From positions 3,412,001-3,476,000 of the forward strand of contig NC_088323.1 in the NCBI RefSeq assembly GCF_910592395.1: 64,000 nt of DNA. Direction: 5' to 3'. This stretch comes from Lineus longissimus. Its lineage: Eukaryota > Nemertea > Pilidiophora > Heteronemertea > Lineidae. Below the pieces are notes generated by a model that did no database searches, had not been told where the DNA came from, and worked only from the letters and a program-made list of their open reading frames with translations. Made by a program: the position numbers and the translations under genes. This document shows, piece after piece, positions 61,001 through 64,000 of the stretch; the first letter of the stretch is position 1; each line of letters begins with the position of its first letter.

Positions 61001-64000
61001 AAGAATACTCGTCAGCTCTTTACCCGATGCGCACACTGAAATGAAAACCGCTATAAATGTGCAACCTAGATTTGGAGTAAATGCCGTTTTCCACTACAGC
61101 CGCGAAATCATTAAGAAAGTGTGCAGCCACCAATGGCGTTAGATTGATTTCGTCGTATGAATTGCTTCGGAGACATAACTAACCACAAAACATGTTCAAG
61201 AAGCAACGTTTGACGCCGGCACAAATATATTCATTCTGCGCAGCACATACGTTATGGCAAAGTGTTGGAGTGCAAAATCAATGTAGGAGAGAGAAACTAT
61301 TTGTAATATTCCTCATTTCTCAAGAAATGGCCGCCGAAAACATGCCCCTTAAATATTCAACCGAAATAAACGCAAACTCACCACCTGTAGTTGTAGGAAC
61401 TGAAAAAGGAAATCATCGTTTGATAAGACGGAAGGCAACCACAATAACGCATGTCATGTCAATGATGGCTTTTCCCATGGTCATTGATGGTGTACACAGG
61501 GAAACTGTCCAACTATCAGAAACTTTTAAGTGGGTGGATACATGTACAGATTACATATAGATTAGTCTTAGAAAATATACTAACGTCTTGCAGTTCCAAA
61601 TAAAAGAAGATATTTATGAAAATGGTTGTTCTATTTTTTTCGTCAGGATTGTGGTTAGGAAAGTTGGGAGAACGCAATTTTTACCCCATATTCGACAAGC
61701 TGGCTGTTAATGAACTGCTGTCCGCATCAAGAAAATCGACTACCCGTAGTCAACCCACCCCTCCCCCGTTCACGAGGACATCGGGAGGTTTGCTGTTACA
61801 AACGAAATGAGGATATAATCAGTAAACATTTAAATAATGCATATCATTACTTGTTGCTGTTGAAGTTACACTTGGTGTTCCTGATGATGGCGTAGTCGAT
61901 GGCGTTCCGGATGGTGTTCCTGTTGGTGTTGTTGATGGTGTTGCTGATGGTGTAACTGTTGGTGTTACTGATGGTGTTACCGATGGTGTTACCGATGGTG
62001 TTACCGATGGTGTTACTGATGGTGTTACCGATGGTGTTACTGTTGGTGTTACTGATGGTGTTGTCGATGGTGTTCCTGTTGGTGTTTTCGATGGTGTTGT
62101 TGTTGGTGTTTCAGATGGCGTTCCCGATGGCGTTTCCGATGGAGTTACTGATGGAGTTACTGATTGCGTTGACACAGTTTCTGGAAATAAAAAGCAAATA
62201 GTTTTCAGTGGTTTATAAAGAAATTGATTGTTCGTCAAAGGTAACATCAGGATGTTGTGGGAAGGAAAGAAGGCCGCAAGGAGGAAAGTAGGGAATTGGA
62301 AGTCGTTTCAATCAATTATTTCCTCAAGGAGAAATCATTGAGACAAAGCTACAACTGTCCTACAATAAAATGTCTGGCCAACACATGATTATTCAATGCG
62401 CTTTTAATATATGTGGTATTCACTCAGTGTAATGGCGTCTATAAAACCACATGCCACTATCCGTCAGAATACAGTAGGGCCGGAAACATTTTCCAGTGGT
62501 CATTTTCTAATTTTCACCGGCTTAGAATGCCAGATGCTATGGGTAGTTTGAAGGTGCCAACATCAGGCTGAATAATATACATTTACCAAGTGTTTCATGA
62601 TGTGTTTCCTTTATAGAATTCGAGAGGTTGCCCTTTTTTCTTCTGATGGCTTTTTACATATTATGATCACAGCATCAATTGTCTGGATATAATCTAACCT
62701 AAAGATAATGAGGCCTCGGGCTTACCTGTAGGTGTTCTGGTCGGTGTTTCAGTTGGGGTTCCTTCTGTGGAAGTCGGTGTCGTTGAAATTGGTGTTGTAG
62801 ATTCCGGAACAGGTGTGGTTTTTTTCTCTGAATTTGGAAAAAAACACTTCATTGCTGAATTTTATCTCGACGAATATTTAGGATTATTGTGAATGACAGA
62901 TCATCCAAAATATATTGCGACTAAGCACTTAAGGTGTGCAATAATCCTAAATTGTAGTTGTCTTTGCACTCAATGTTTTTCTACAGAGTTTTTAAAATTG
63001 CTGATAACATGATATCAATTTATTCTCATTACAGCCATTATGTATAGTGAGTCAACATAATCCCTGGCATATAGCAAACAAAATATACTTGTTAAAGTTA
63101 AAGTGTGAGAAGTGTACAACGTTTGCACATGTATTTCTAAAAATCTTGAAGCGTCCAATTGCGCCAAATGCAAAACCGGCACATGTACAGCATACCAACT
63201 CACCCTCACAAACATGCACTTCTGGGTTAGTCACATTGAAATATTCGGTTCCATTTTCAGGCTCTTCTACAATTATCTTGACATGGGTGACGTTGACAGG
63301 TGGCTCCACTACAACTGGTGGATAAGGCGGGAATTCACATTCGCCGTTCATGCAGAGCGGTATCCATGGAGTCCTTGGAGTGGTAGTGCTACCAGGGATC
63401 ACAGTGGTTTTAGTTGCCCTTCCTTCAGTTGTTTGCTGTTCACGTGTTGTCTTAGTAGATGTGGCGACCTCTGGTGTTTCAGGGGCGATGGTTGATTTCT
63501 CTCCAACTGGTGGCTGTTGGGTAGATTTTTGTTCACCTGTTGAGGGTGTCGTTTGGCCAATGCCCTGAGTCGTTTTCTCTCCAACTGGTGGCTGTTGGGT
63601 GGATTTTTGTCCACCTATTGAGGGTGTCGTTACGCCAATGCTCGGAGTTGACTTCTCTCCAACTGGTGGCTGTTGGGTAGATTCTTGTCCACCTGTGGAA
63701 GGTGTCGTTACGCCGATGCTCGGAGTTGATTTCTCTCCAACAGGTGGCTGTTGGGTAGATTTTTGTCCACCTGTTGAGGGTGTCGTTTGGCCAATGCCCT
63801 GAGTCGTTTTCTCTCCAACTGGTGGCTGTTGGGTGGATTTTTGTCCACCTATTGAGGGTGTCGTTACGCCAATGCTCGGAGTTGACTTCTCTCCAACTGG
63901 TGGCTGTTGGGTAGATTCTTGTCCACCTGTGGAAGGTGTCGTTACGCCGATGCTCGGAGTTGATTTCTCTCCAACAGGTGGCTGTTGGGTAGATGTTTGT
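187..64000 (-). CDS. Giant mucin-like secreted glycoprotein gene (72-exon partial model)
   Basis: This is the span of one minus-strand gene; coding exons are listed individually. Seen directly: 72 exons with GT-AG borders whose phases match from one to the next without exception, totalling about 30.96 kb (about 10,320 codons). Domain types are Pro/Thr/Ser tracts built on TPS-x-TPS units, about eight 10-cysteine TIL-like modules, VWC-like cysteine modules and about fourteen discoidin-like domains bounded by cysteines. Known: TIL and VWC modules with long Pro/Thr/Ser tracts are typical of gel-forming mucins and related secreted proteins, where O-glycans decorate Thr and Ser. Inferred: an extracellular, multimerising mucin-like protein. 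Missing: start codon, signal peptide, VWD domain, stop codon and poly-A site, so the gene continues beyond both edges. Two or more adjacent genes cannot be fully excluded, but no internal stop or start boundary was found. Confidence 0.82.
1453..2262 (-). CDS. Exon 71: TPS tract plus discoidin-like domain (tandem copy B)
   Basis: An 810-bp exon, phase 1 to 1, 270 codons, same domain as exons 70 and 72. It opens [20 protein letters not shown] and ends VHVCDG at GTAAGT. Confidence 0.87.
2671..3261 (-). CDS. Exon 70: TPS tract plus discoidin-like domain (tandem copy A)
   Basis: A 591-bp exon, phase 1 to 1. A short TPS tract leads to [49 protein letters not shown] and VHVCDG. The domain half is nearly identical to exons 71 and 72; the TPS half differs and lacks their upstream part. 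Confidence 0.85.
3340..3760. mobile_element. Candidate non-autonomous GC-rich element in an intron
   Basis: A stretch clearly richer in G and C than its flanks, with repeated gcggc/gccg words and a similar phrase near both ends (gaagttggcggccagtg and gaagttggcggctagtg). It has no coding potential. It could be a MITE or old repeat; target-site duplications were not found. Confidence 0.3.
3920..4070 (-). CDS. Exon 69: discoidin-like domain, part 3 of 3
   Basis: A 151-bp exon, phase 0 to 1: [20 protein letters not shown], then [20 protein letters not shown] and FTIFGCSK. Confidence 0.82.
4551..4659 (-). CDS. Exon 68: discoidin-like domain, part 2 of 3
   Basis: A 109-bp exon, phase 2 to 0: [20 protein letters not shown], then TGAMEVK at the shared phase-0 position. 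Confidence 0.8.
4847..5042 (-). CDS. Exon 67: discoidin-like domain, part 1 of 3
   Basis: A 196-bp exon, phase 1 to 2: [20 protein letters not shown], with the Trp in [20 protein letters not shown], ending MNYSHI. The phase-2 donor GTGAGT fits exon 68. Confidence 0.8.
5312..5332 (-). CDS. Exon 66: 21-bp micro-exon linker
   Basis: Encodes TRPSVE, phase 1 to 1, with a strong TTTTACAG acceptor and a GTAAGT donor. Confidence 0.6.
5563..5800 (-). CDS. Exon 65: VWC domain plus Thr/Pro linker
   Basis: A 238-bp exon, phase 0 to 1: [39 protein letters not shown] and CCGTCEKC, then a [18 protein letters not shown] linker. CC-x-x-C matches the VWC ending. Confidence 0.82.
6152..6250 (-). CDS. Exon 64: VWC-like segment
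   Basis: A 99-bp exon, phase 0 to 0: [20 protein letters not shown], then [16 protein letters not shown]-x-C closes one VWC-like unit. Confidence 0.78.
6789..7078 (-). CDS. Exon 63: TIL module and VWC-like start
   Basis: A 290-bp exon, phase 1 to 0: [40 protein letters not shown] and [12 protein letters not shown] (TIL), then [20 protein letters not shown] (CxxCxC of VWC). Same TIL-VWC order as exon 61, so the unit is doubled. Confidence 0.86.
7387..7474 (-). CDS. Exon 62: VWC-like remainder
   Basis: An 88-bp exon, phase 0 to 1: [20 protein letters not shown], then SGITTKYKP, with the split codon joining as Cys to exon 63. Confidence 0.76.
7687..7928 (-). CDS. Exon 61: TIL module and VWC start
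   Basis: A 242-bp exon, phase 1 to 0: [20 protein letters not shown], then [20 protein letters not shown] and [11 protein letters not shown]. The last part (CxW-Y-x-G-K-x-Y) is the opening of a VWC, as in VWC following TIL in mucins. Confidence 0.85.
8126..8300 (-). CDS. Exon 60: discoidin-like domain, part 3 of 3
   Basis: A 175-bp exon, phase 0 to 1: [20 protein letters not shown], then [12 protein letters not shown]. The split codon joins as Cys directly into the TIL of exon 61, so the discoidin-like domain sits immediately before a TIL, where VWD-C8 would be in a standard mucin. Confidence 0.82.
8776..8965. repeat. Two-copy 100-bp tandem repeat in an intron
   Basis: The phrase gggtaaaacgctgaa at 8776 recurs as gggtaaaacactgaa exactly 100 bp later, and both copies continue with similar TTTCACAAA and aatatttcc words. 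It ends just before the donor of exon 59. Confidence 0.65.
8973..9163 (-). CDS. Exon 59: discoidin-like domain, part 2 of 3
   Basis: A 191-bp exon, phase 1 to 0: [20 protein letters not shown], with the family Trp, then strands [20 protein letters not shown], ending LQYNSKK at the shared phase-0 intron position. Confidence 0.82.
9382..9489 (-). CDS. Exon 58: discoidin-like domain, part 1 of 3
   Basis: A 108-bp exon, phase 1 to 1: [20 protein letters not shown], then [10 protein letters not shown]. Donor GTAAGT. Confidence 0.78.
9834..10098 (-). CDS. Exon 57: VWC-like end plus Thr/Pro linker
   Basis: A 265-bp exon, phase 0 to 1. It begins [20 protein letters not shown] (the CC..C.C of VWC-like modules) and continues into [19 protein letters not shown]-type linker. 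Confidence 0.76.
10316..10539 (-). CDS. Exon 56: TIL-like cysteine module
   Basis: A 224-bp exon, phase 1 to 0: [20 protein letters not shown], then [41 protein letters not shown]-x-C-P-x-G-Y motif suggests TIL or a related module, divergent. Confidence 0.74.
11037..11072 (-). CDS. Exon 55: 36-bp micro-exon linker
   Basis: Encodes [11 protein letters not shown], phase 1 to 1, with an NST sequon. Acceptor TTCCAG, donor GTAAGT. Confidence 0.65.
11467..11694 (-). CDS. Exon 54: unrecognised cysteine domain, copy 2
   Basis: A 228-bp exon, phase 1 to 1: [20 protein letters not shown], then [20 protein letters not shown] and [13 protein letters not shown]. Cysteine order C..C..C-x5-CC..C..C, parallel to exon 53. 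The donor is GTCAGT, slightly off consensus. Confidence 0.76.
11868..12146 (-). CDS. Exon 53: unrecognised cysteine domain, copy 1, plus linker
   Basis: A 279-bp exon, phase 1 to 1: [20 protein letters not shown], then [28 protein letters not shown] and [10 protein letters not shown], followed by a Thr/Pro linker. Cysteine order C..C..C-x7-CC..C..C. I do not recognise this fold. Exon 54 has a matching layout, so it looks like a tandem duplicate. Confidence 0.76.
12199..12358. mobile_element. Hairpin inverted repeat (MITE-like)
   Basis: Left arm 12199-12270 and right arm 12288-12358 are near-perfect reverse complements with a 17-bp loop (ends gtaaacac / gtgtttac). It has no coding capacity. 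The palindromic form is that of a fold-back or MITE element; the family is not identified. Confidence 0.75.
12708..12731 (-). CDS. Exon 52: 24-bp micro-exon linker
   Basis: Encodes TLSTTTE, phase 1 to 1; the split codon joins as Cys with exon 53. Confidence 0.62.
13101..13145 (-). CDS. Exon 51: 45-bp linker
   Basis: Encodes [14 protein letters not shown], phase 1 to 1, acceptor TTTTCAG, donor GTAAGT. Confidence 0.68.
13453..13689 (-). CDS. Exon 50: TPS mucin tract
   Basis: A 237-bp exon, phase 1 to 1, with the same landmark type as exon 49 ([17 protein letters not shown]). Acceptor TTTTCAG, donor GTAAAT. It probably derives from exon 49. Confidence 0.76.
13690..14545. other. Intron after exon 49, nothing recognised
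   Basis: 856 bp of AT-rich sequence. A weaker alternative donor for exon 49 lies at its right end (14515-14516). No further exon could be supported. Confidence 0.6.
14546..20662 (-). CDS. Exon 49: TIL module plus 6.1-kb TPS mucin exon
   Basis: A 6117-bp exon, phase 1 to 1 (about 2,039 residues). The first 50 residues are a ten-cysteine [20 protein letters not shown], then [20 protein letters not shown] and AKQPDTC. The rest is TPS repeats with a landmark [15 protein letters not shown] that I count about 17 times, usually 336 bp apart or a nearby multiple of 12. The donor GTATAC at 14540-14545 keeps phase 1; a GTAAAA donor 29 bp further would break the frame of exon 50. Confidence 0.78.
14640..20500. 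repeat. TPS minisatellite with 336-bp higher-order unit
   Basis: Base period 12 bp. A higher-order unit of 336 bp (112 codons) is seen between 18406, 18742 and 19078, and again as equal-length blocks from 16447 and 19792; other spacings near 450-468 bp also occur. Landmark: [15 protein letters not shown]. Confidence 0.82.
18235..18366. repeat. Eleven perfect 12-bp units in exon 49
   Basis: The unit acggatggtgtt is repeated eleven times without change, encoding consecutive SVTP. The surrounding array is far more varied, so this is a recent local expansion. Confidence 0.92.
20663..22056. other. Largest intron, nothing recognised
   Basis: 1394 bp before exon 49. A small plus-strand open frame at 21452-21634 has no mucin or domain character and no splice support. 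No additional exon supported. Confidence 0.6.
22057..22110 (-). CDS. Exon 48: 54-bp linker
   Basis: Encodes [17 protein letters not shown], phase 1 to 1, acceptor TTTCAG, donor GTGAGT. Confidence 0.68.
22665..22724 (-). CDS. Exon 47: PPKE linker
   Basis: A 60-bp exon, phase 1 to 1, encoding [19 protein letters not shown]. Paralogue of exon 7. Confidence 0.78.
23280..23439 (-). CDS. Exon 46: discoidin-like domain, second half
   Basis: A 160-bp exon, phase 0 to 1, starting [20 protein letters not shown] and closing with TYCY. Paralogue of exon 6. Confidence 0.78.
23790..24052 (-). CDS. Exon 45: discoidin-like domain, first half
   Basis: A 263-bp exon, phase 1 to 0, starting [20 protein letters not shown], with [20 protein letters not shown]. 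The phase-0 donor after SSKTID (GTAAGT) was preferred over a second GTAAGT at about 23743-23748, which would leave phase 2 and not match exon 46. Paralogue of exon 5, same length. Confidence 0.76.
24771..27689 (-). CDS. Exon 44: 2.9-kb TPS/TPSA mucin exon
   Basis: A 2919-bp exon, phase 1 to 1 (about 973 residues), richer in Ala than exons 43 and 49. Landmarks [17 protein letters not shown] and [17 protein letters not shown] recur; a 150-bp higher-order unit is plain between 25861 and 26300. It ends [14 protein letters not shown] at a GTAAGT donor. Confidence 0.82.
24800..27680. repeat. TPS/TPSA minisatellite with 150-bp higher-order unit
   Basis: Base period 12 bp in exon 44. The phrase tgatactgatggtgtttc occurs at 25861, 26011 and 26161, exactly 150 bp apart, with the intervening sequence almost unchanged. 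Confidence 0.85.
27690..28830. other. Intron between exons 43 and 44, nothing recognised
   Basis: 1141 bp of AT-rich sequence separating two giant TPS exons, with no exon that fits the frame. A gene boundary here cannot be excluded, but no stop, poly-A or promoter signal was convincing. Confidence 0.55.
28831..34773 (-). CDS. Exon 43: 5.9-kb TPS mucin exon
   Basis: A single open exon of 5943 bp, phase 1 to 1 (about 1,980 residues), made almost only of TPS-x units with x mostly V, E, G, T or K. Landmarks such as [17 protein letters not shown] and [19 protein letters not shown] recur and reveal higher-order repeats of about 666 and 1422 bp. The 5' border is an ATTAG acceptor at 34774-34775 and the 3' border a GTAATT donor at 28825-28830. 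It has no cysteines, so it is probably a fully extended O-glycosylated segment. Confidence 0.82.
28850..34760. repeat. TPS minisatellite with 666- and 1422-bp higher-order units
   Basis: Base period 12 bp in exon 43. Blocks at 29568 and 30990 match (1422 bp apart), as do blocks at 32448 and 33114 (666 bp apart). Landmark: [17 protein letters not shown]. Confidence 0.82.
35360..35585 (-). CDS. Exon 42: discoidin-like domain, second half
   Basis: A 226-bp exon, phase 0 to 1, starting [20 protein letters not shown], then [18 protein letters not shown] and RIFTCEHP. It aligns with the second halves of exons 10, 12 and 14 (R-Y-V-F motif). Confidence 0.82.
36238..36470 (-). CDS. Exon 41: discoidin-like domain, first half
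   Basis: A 233-bp exon, phase 1 to 0, starting [20 protein letters not shown], with [38 protein letters not shown] and DGNVK before a phase-0 donor. Confidence 0.82.
36845..37291 (-). CDS. Exon 40: TPS mucin tract
   Basis: A 447-bp exon, phase 1 to 1, of TPS repeats. It includes the block [17 protein letters not shown] and a stretch at about 37080-37240 nearly the same as segments of exon 43 (near 29780-29990 and 33370-33560), so part of one exon was copied to the other. Confidence 0.8.
37830..37862 (-). CDS. Exon 39: 33-bp micro-exon linker
   Basis: Encodes [10 protein letters not shown], phase 1 to 1, acceptor TTTGCAG, donor GTAAGC. Confidence 0.62.
38302..38568 (-). CDS. Exon 38: VWC-like cysteine exon
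   Basis: A 267-bp exon, phase 1 to 1. A Thr-rich start leads to [19 protein letters not shown], then [13 protein letters not shown] (a CxxCxC motif) and [11 protein letters not shown]-like fold is likely but the spacing is irregular. Confidence 0.75.
38865..39085. mobile_element. Long hairpin inverted repeat (fold-back element)
   Basis: Arms 38865-38963 and 38987-39085 are 99 bp each, almost exact reverse complements, separated by 23 bp. It lies in the intron before exon 38, 23 bp from the donor of exon 37. The sequence is unrelated to the hairpin at 12199. Confidence 0.8.
39109..39280 (-). CDS. Exon 37: discoidin-like domain, second half
   Basis: A 172-bp exon, phase 0 to 1: [20 protein letters not shown], then [19 protein letters not shown], closing with VKVKTCK. 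Confidence 0.8.
39494..39750 (-). CDS. Exon 36: discoidin-like domain, first half
   Basis: A 257-bp exon, phase 1 to 0, starting [20 protein letters not shown], with the family Trp in [13 protein letters not shown] and the strands [20 protein letters not shown]. It ends LDNSDKK at a phase-0 donor, the same relative place as in exons 5, 45, 59 and 68. Confidence 0.8.
40082..40111 (-). CDS. Exon 35: 30-bp micro-exon linker
   Basis: Encodes PVSTVTPEH, phase 1 to 1, acceptor TTCTAG, donor GTAAAT. Confidence 0.6.
40535..40687 (-). CDS. Exon 34: TIL domain
   Basis: A 153-bp exon, phase 1 to 1, with ten cysteines, the TIL number: [15 protein letters not shown], then [19 protein letters not shown] and VKPADC, ending in a short Thr linker. 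Confidence 0.85.
40922..41023 (-). CDS. Exon 33: linker with one cysteine
   Basis: A 102-bp exon, phase 1 to 1: [20 protein letters not shown] and more Thr-rich linker. Confidence 0.72.
41287..41338 (-). CDS. Exon 32: end of VWC-like module
   Basis: A 52-bp exon, phase 0 to 1, encoding [17 protein letters not shown]. It is needed to bridge the phase from exon 31 to exon 33 and gives the GCC-type ending of VWC-like modules. Confidence 0.72.
41860..41982 (-). CDS. Exon 31: VWC-like segment
   Basis: A 123-bp exon, phase 0 to 0, starting [20 protein letters not shown] and ending [10 protein letters not shown]. Continues from exon 30. Confidence 0.72.
42084..42121. repeat. Short 10-bp tandem repeat in an intron
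   Basis: About three and a half copies of an (a/c)cattctata unit in the intron between exons 30 and 31. Confidence 0.7.
42402..42628 (-). CDS. Exon 30: TIL-like cysteine module
   Basis: A 227-bp exon, phase 1 to 0. It begins [20 protein letters not shown] and includes [20 protein letters not shown], the 'C-x-C-x-x-G-Y/F ... G-x-C-V' signature of TIL, then [13 protein letters not shown]. Confidence 0.85.
42946..43102 (-). CDS. Exon 29: VWC domain, core
   Basis: A 157-bp exon, phase 0 to 1. It has [20 protein letters not shown], then a CPAIDC segment, and ends [10 protein letters not shown]. The CxxCxC and CCxxC motifs are classic VWC, making this the clearest VWC in the window. NCT is a potential N-glycosylation site. 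Confidence 0.84.
43386..43527 (-). CDS. Exon 28: mucin-like insert inside a VWC-like module
   Basis: A 142-bp exon, phase 2 to 0: a Thr-rich tract ([18 protein letters not shown]) followed by [14 protein letters not shown]. It sits between two VWC-like parts (exons 27 and 29). Confidence 0.7.
43984..44093 (-). CDS. Exon 27: VWC-like start
   Basis: A 110-bp exon, phase 0 to 2, starting [20 protein letters not shown]. It begins directly after the TIL of exon 26. The phase-2 donor (GTACGA) is unusual for this gene; it is accepted because exon 28 begins in phase 2 and the joined codon is Cys. Confidence 0.66.
44609..44838 (-). CDS. Exon 26: TIL-like cysteine module
   Basis: A 230-bp exon, phase 1 to 0, starting [20 protein letters not shown] and ending [17 protein letters not shown]. 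Spacing resembles TIL but is divergent ([19 protein letters not shown]). Two N-glycosylation sequons (NAS, NNT). Confidence 0.76.
45044..45143 (-). CDS. Exon 25: end of VWC-like module plus linker
   Basis: A 100-bp exon, phase 0 to 1: [20 protein letters not shown], then a Ser/Thr/Pro linker. The GCC-x-C motif is typical of the end of VWC modules (compare [10 protein letters not shown] in exon 64). Confidence 0.75.
45451..45627 (-). CDS. Exon 24: VWC-like segment
   Basis: A 177-bp exon, phase 0 to 0, starting [20 protein letters not shown] and containing CCHQCECQ and later CKQECEKL. Continues the VWC-like module of exon 23. Confidence 0.75.
45908..46081 (-). CDS. Exon 23: VWC-like segment with Thr/Pro insert
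   Basis: A 174-bp exon, phase 0 to 0. It opens [20 protein letters not shown] (the 'G-x-x-W' and C-x-x-x-x-C of VWC modules), then a TPTPTPTPT spacer, then [12 protein letters not shown]. The mucin-like spacer is inside the cysteine module. Confidence 0.76.
46223..46306. repeat. 45-bp direct duplication in an intron
   Basis: The phrase aacgaaatgaaattgagctg begins at 46223 and again at 46268 with the same following words. Confidence 0.8.
46562..46764 (-). CDS. Exon 22: TIL-like cysteine module
   Basis: A 203-bp exon, phase 1 to 0, with ten or more cysteines. It begins [17 protein letters not shown] and continues [20 protein letters not shown] to [12 protein letters not shown]. The C-x-C-F/x plus 'G-x-C-V' pattern is that of trypsin-inhibitor-like domains, which follow VWD/C8 in mucins; no VWD is present here. 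NGT is a potential N-glycosylation site. Confidence 0.82.
47420..47461 (-). CDS. Exon 21: 42-bp linker
   Basis: Encodes [13 protein letters not shown], phase 1 to 1, acceptor TTTCAG, donor GTGAGT. Confidence 0.65.
48001..48048 (-). CDS. Exon 20: 48-bp linker
   Basis: Encodes [15 protein letters not shown], phase 1 to 1, between TTGACAG and GTAAGT. Confidence 0.68.
48562..49587 (-). CDS. Exon 19: TPS tract fused to a discoidin-like domain
   Basis: A 1026-bp exon, phase 1 to 1. About 185 residues of TPS repeats lead into a domain starting [20 protein letters not shown], with GTTPKDSRP and the Trp in [12 protein letters not shown], followed by [19 protein letters not shown], and ending VQVCDG. 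It is the closest relative of exons 70-72, which have the same fused layout and the same GTTPKDSRP motif. Confidence 0.86.
49955..50279 (-). CDS. Exon 18: discoidin-like domain, remainder
   Basis: A 325-bp exon, phase 0 to 1. It contains [20 protein letters not shown], then [14 protein letters not shown] and [13 protein letters not shown], ending with VSMMVCIG. The acceptor (ACTTTAAG at 50280-50281) was chosen because it is the only nearby AG that restores phase 0; it has a weak pyrimidine tract, so the 5' border is less certain than the rest. Confidence 0.68.
50440..50579 (-). CDS. Exon 17: discoidin-like domain, N-terminal part
   Basis: A 140-bp exon, phase 1 to 0, starting [20 protein letters not shown] and ending in the family Trp ([10 protein letters not shown]) just before a GTAAGC donor. 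The intron therefore falls just after the Trp, unlike in the other copies. Confidence 0.75.
51065..51088 (-). CDS. Exon 16: 24-bp micro-exon linker
   Basis: Encodes TPTGTTP, phase 1 to 1, acceptor TTTCAG, donor GTAAGA. Confidence 0.62.
51468..52481 (-). CDS. Exon 15: 1-kb TPS mucin tract
   Basis: A 1014-bp exon, phase 1 to 1, almost pure SGTPSVTP repeats broken by a landmark [17 protein letters not shown] that occurs three times about 252 and 300 bp apart. Donor GTATGT at 51467, acceptor TTTCAG. Confidence 0.82.
51480..52460. repeat. SGTPSVTP minisatellite of exon 15
   Basis: Base period 12 bp, highly uniform. Spacer landmark ([10 protein letters not shown]) at about 51812, 52063 and 52363 divides it into blocks of 252 and 300 bp. 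Confidence 0.85.
52640..53400. repeat. Degenerate intronic minisatellite, about 50-60-bp period
   Basis: A loose unit like gttccttgac, then a catgtagaag word and aatgaaaatgtatgtagtgc recurs, for example near 53023, 53131, 53239 and 53299. Non-coding and AT/T-rich; located in the intron between exons 14 and 15. Confidence 0.6.
53452..53910 (-). CDS. Exon 14: complete single-exon discoidin-like domain
   Basis: A 459-bp exon, phase 1 to 1, about 152 residues. It starts [20 protein letters not shown], has [31 protein letters not shown] and [12 protein letters not shown], and ends AFICEHTG. The near-identical module in exon 12 is about 2 kb away. Confidence 0.86.
54268..54453 (-). CDS. Exon 13: TPS/TPTG mucin tract
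   Basis: A 186-bp exon, phase 1 to 1, with [20 protein letters not shown]-type repeats ending ISTTTPVK. The donor is GTGCGC, weaker than consensus, but it matches the GTGCGT donor of exon 11 and keeps the phase. Confidence 0.75.
54930..55290. repeat. Degenerate intronic minisatellite, about 48-bp period
   Basis: Repeats of a catgtgaatgttatcactgt-like unit begin near 55031, 55079, 55202 and 55249. It lies in the intron between exons 12 and 13, the equivalent position to the repeat at 52640. Confidence 0.6.
55479..55940 (-). CDS. Exon 12: complete single-exon discoidin-like domain
   Basis: A 462-bp exon, phase 1 to 1, about 153 residues. It begins [20 protein letters not shown], has the family Trp in SPWEAGVV, then [13 protein letters not shown], the motif PTSDDNFKG and [12 protein letters not shown], ending AYICEIIIG. 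It is the closest relative of exon 14. Confidence 0.86.
56272..56595 (-). CDS. Exon 11: TPS mucin tract
   Basis: A 324-bp exon, phase 1 to 1, starting [15 protein letters not shown] and ending ISTTTPKK before a GTGCGT donor. The same ending (ISTTTPVK, donor GTGCGC) occurs in exon 13, and each precedes a similar domain exon, suggesting a block duplication. Confidence 0.8.
56596..57527. other. Intron between exons 10 and 11, nothing recognised
   Basis: 932 bp with GT/T-rich stretches. It holds the same place in its block as the two minisatellite introns, but no clear repeat period was visible by eye. Confidence 0.5.
57528..58004 (-). CDS. Exon 10: complete single-exon discoidin-like domain
   Basis: A 477-bp exon, phase 1 to 1, holding a whole domain of about 158 residues. 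It begins [20 protein letters not shown], has the family tryptophan in SGNWEGIV, the strand [20 protein letters not shown], the segment VVRYVFVNP, and ends [10 protein letters not shown]. Known: discoidin/F5-8C domains are cysteine-bounded jelly-rolls with an early Trp followed by an I/V-D strand; assignment here is by this pattern only. Confidence 0.85.
58473..58511 (-). CDS. Exon 9: 39-bp linker
   Basis: Encodes [12 protein letters not shown], phase 1 to 1, with acceptor ACGCAG and donor GTAAGC. Confidence 0.6.
58512..59393. other. Intron between exons 8 and 9, nothing recognised
   Basis: 882 bp AT-rich sequence with no supported exon, repeat or RNA gene. Confidence 0.55.
59394..59417 (-). 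CDS. Exon 8: 24-bp micro-exon linker
   Basis: Encodes SSVSITP, phase 1 to 1, with acceptor TATTCAG and donor GTAAGA. Confidence 0.6.
60031..60099 (-). CDS. Exon 7: PPKE linker
   Basis: A 69-bp linker exon, phase 1 to 1, encoding [20 protein letters not shown]. Clear paralogue of exon 47 ([19 protein letters not shown]), which likewise follows a two-exon discoidin-like domain. Confidence 0.78.
60242..60398 (-). CDS. Exon 6: discoidin-like domain, second half
   Basis: A 157-bp exon, phase 0 to 1. It has strands such as [19 protein letters not shown] and closes with the cysteine in RPLKCH. It pairs with exon 5, and its paralogue is exon 46 (160 bp; [17 protein letters not shown]). Confidence 0.8.
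60773..61035 (-). CDS. Exon 5: discoidin-like domain, first half
   Basis: A 263-bp exon, phase 1 to 0. It opens with a cysteine ([11 protein letters not shown]) and carries alternating hydrophobic strands ending [16 protein letters not shown]. Exon 45, 37 kb away, has exactly the same length and phases and a related sequence ([18 protein letters not shown]), so the two are paralogous. The second half is in exon 6. Confidence 0.8.
61382..61399 (-). CDS. Exon 4: 18-bp micro-exon linker
   Basis: Encodes PTTTG between a TTTTTCAG acceptor and a GTGAGT donor, phase 1 to 1. It is the smallest exon in the model; its support is the splice sites, the frame and the Thr-rich content shared with other linkers. 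Confidence 0.6.
61851..62180 (-). CDS. Exon 3: TPS mucin tract
   Basis: A 330-bp exon, phase 1 to 1, of TPS-V/G/T repeats with a run of several SVTP units near 61970-62040. Acceptor TTCCAG, donor GTAATG. Confidence 0.8.
62726..62827 (-). CDS. Exon 2: Thr/Pro linker
   Basis: A 102-bp exon, phase 1 to 1, encoding a Thr/Pro/Ser/Glu linker (contains [19 protein letters not shown]). Acceptor TTCAG, donor GTAAGC. Likely O-glycosylated spacer. Confidence 0.75.
63204..64000 (-). CDS. Exon 1 (partial): 78-bp repeat mucin tract plus discoidin-like tail
   Basis: The exon is open at the right edge and ends in phase 1 at a GTGAGT donor. The 5' part is six and a half 26-residue repeats containing [10 protein letters not shown], a Pro/Thr/Ser/Gln type unlike the TPS arrays elsewhere. 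It then becomes Thr-rich and ends with LCMNGECEF, a Pro/Val stretch and NPEVHVCEG. The last part resembles the final strand of the discoidin-like domains (compare VQVCDG in exon 19), so it may be a truncated copy. Confidence 0.75.
63498..64000. repeat. 78-bp coding repeat with 234-bp higher-order unit
   Basis: Starts of tctccaac occur at 63500 and 63578 and continue every 78 bp. Every third copy matches more closely (variants follow A-B-C, A-B-C, A), giving a 234-bp unit. It runs off the right edge. Confidence 0.9.
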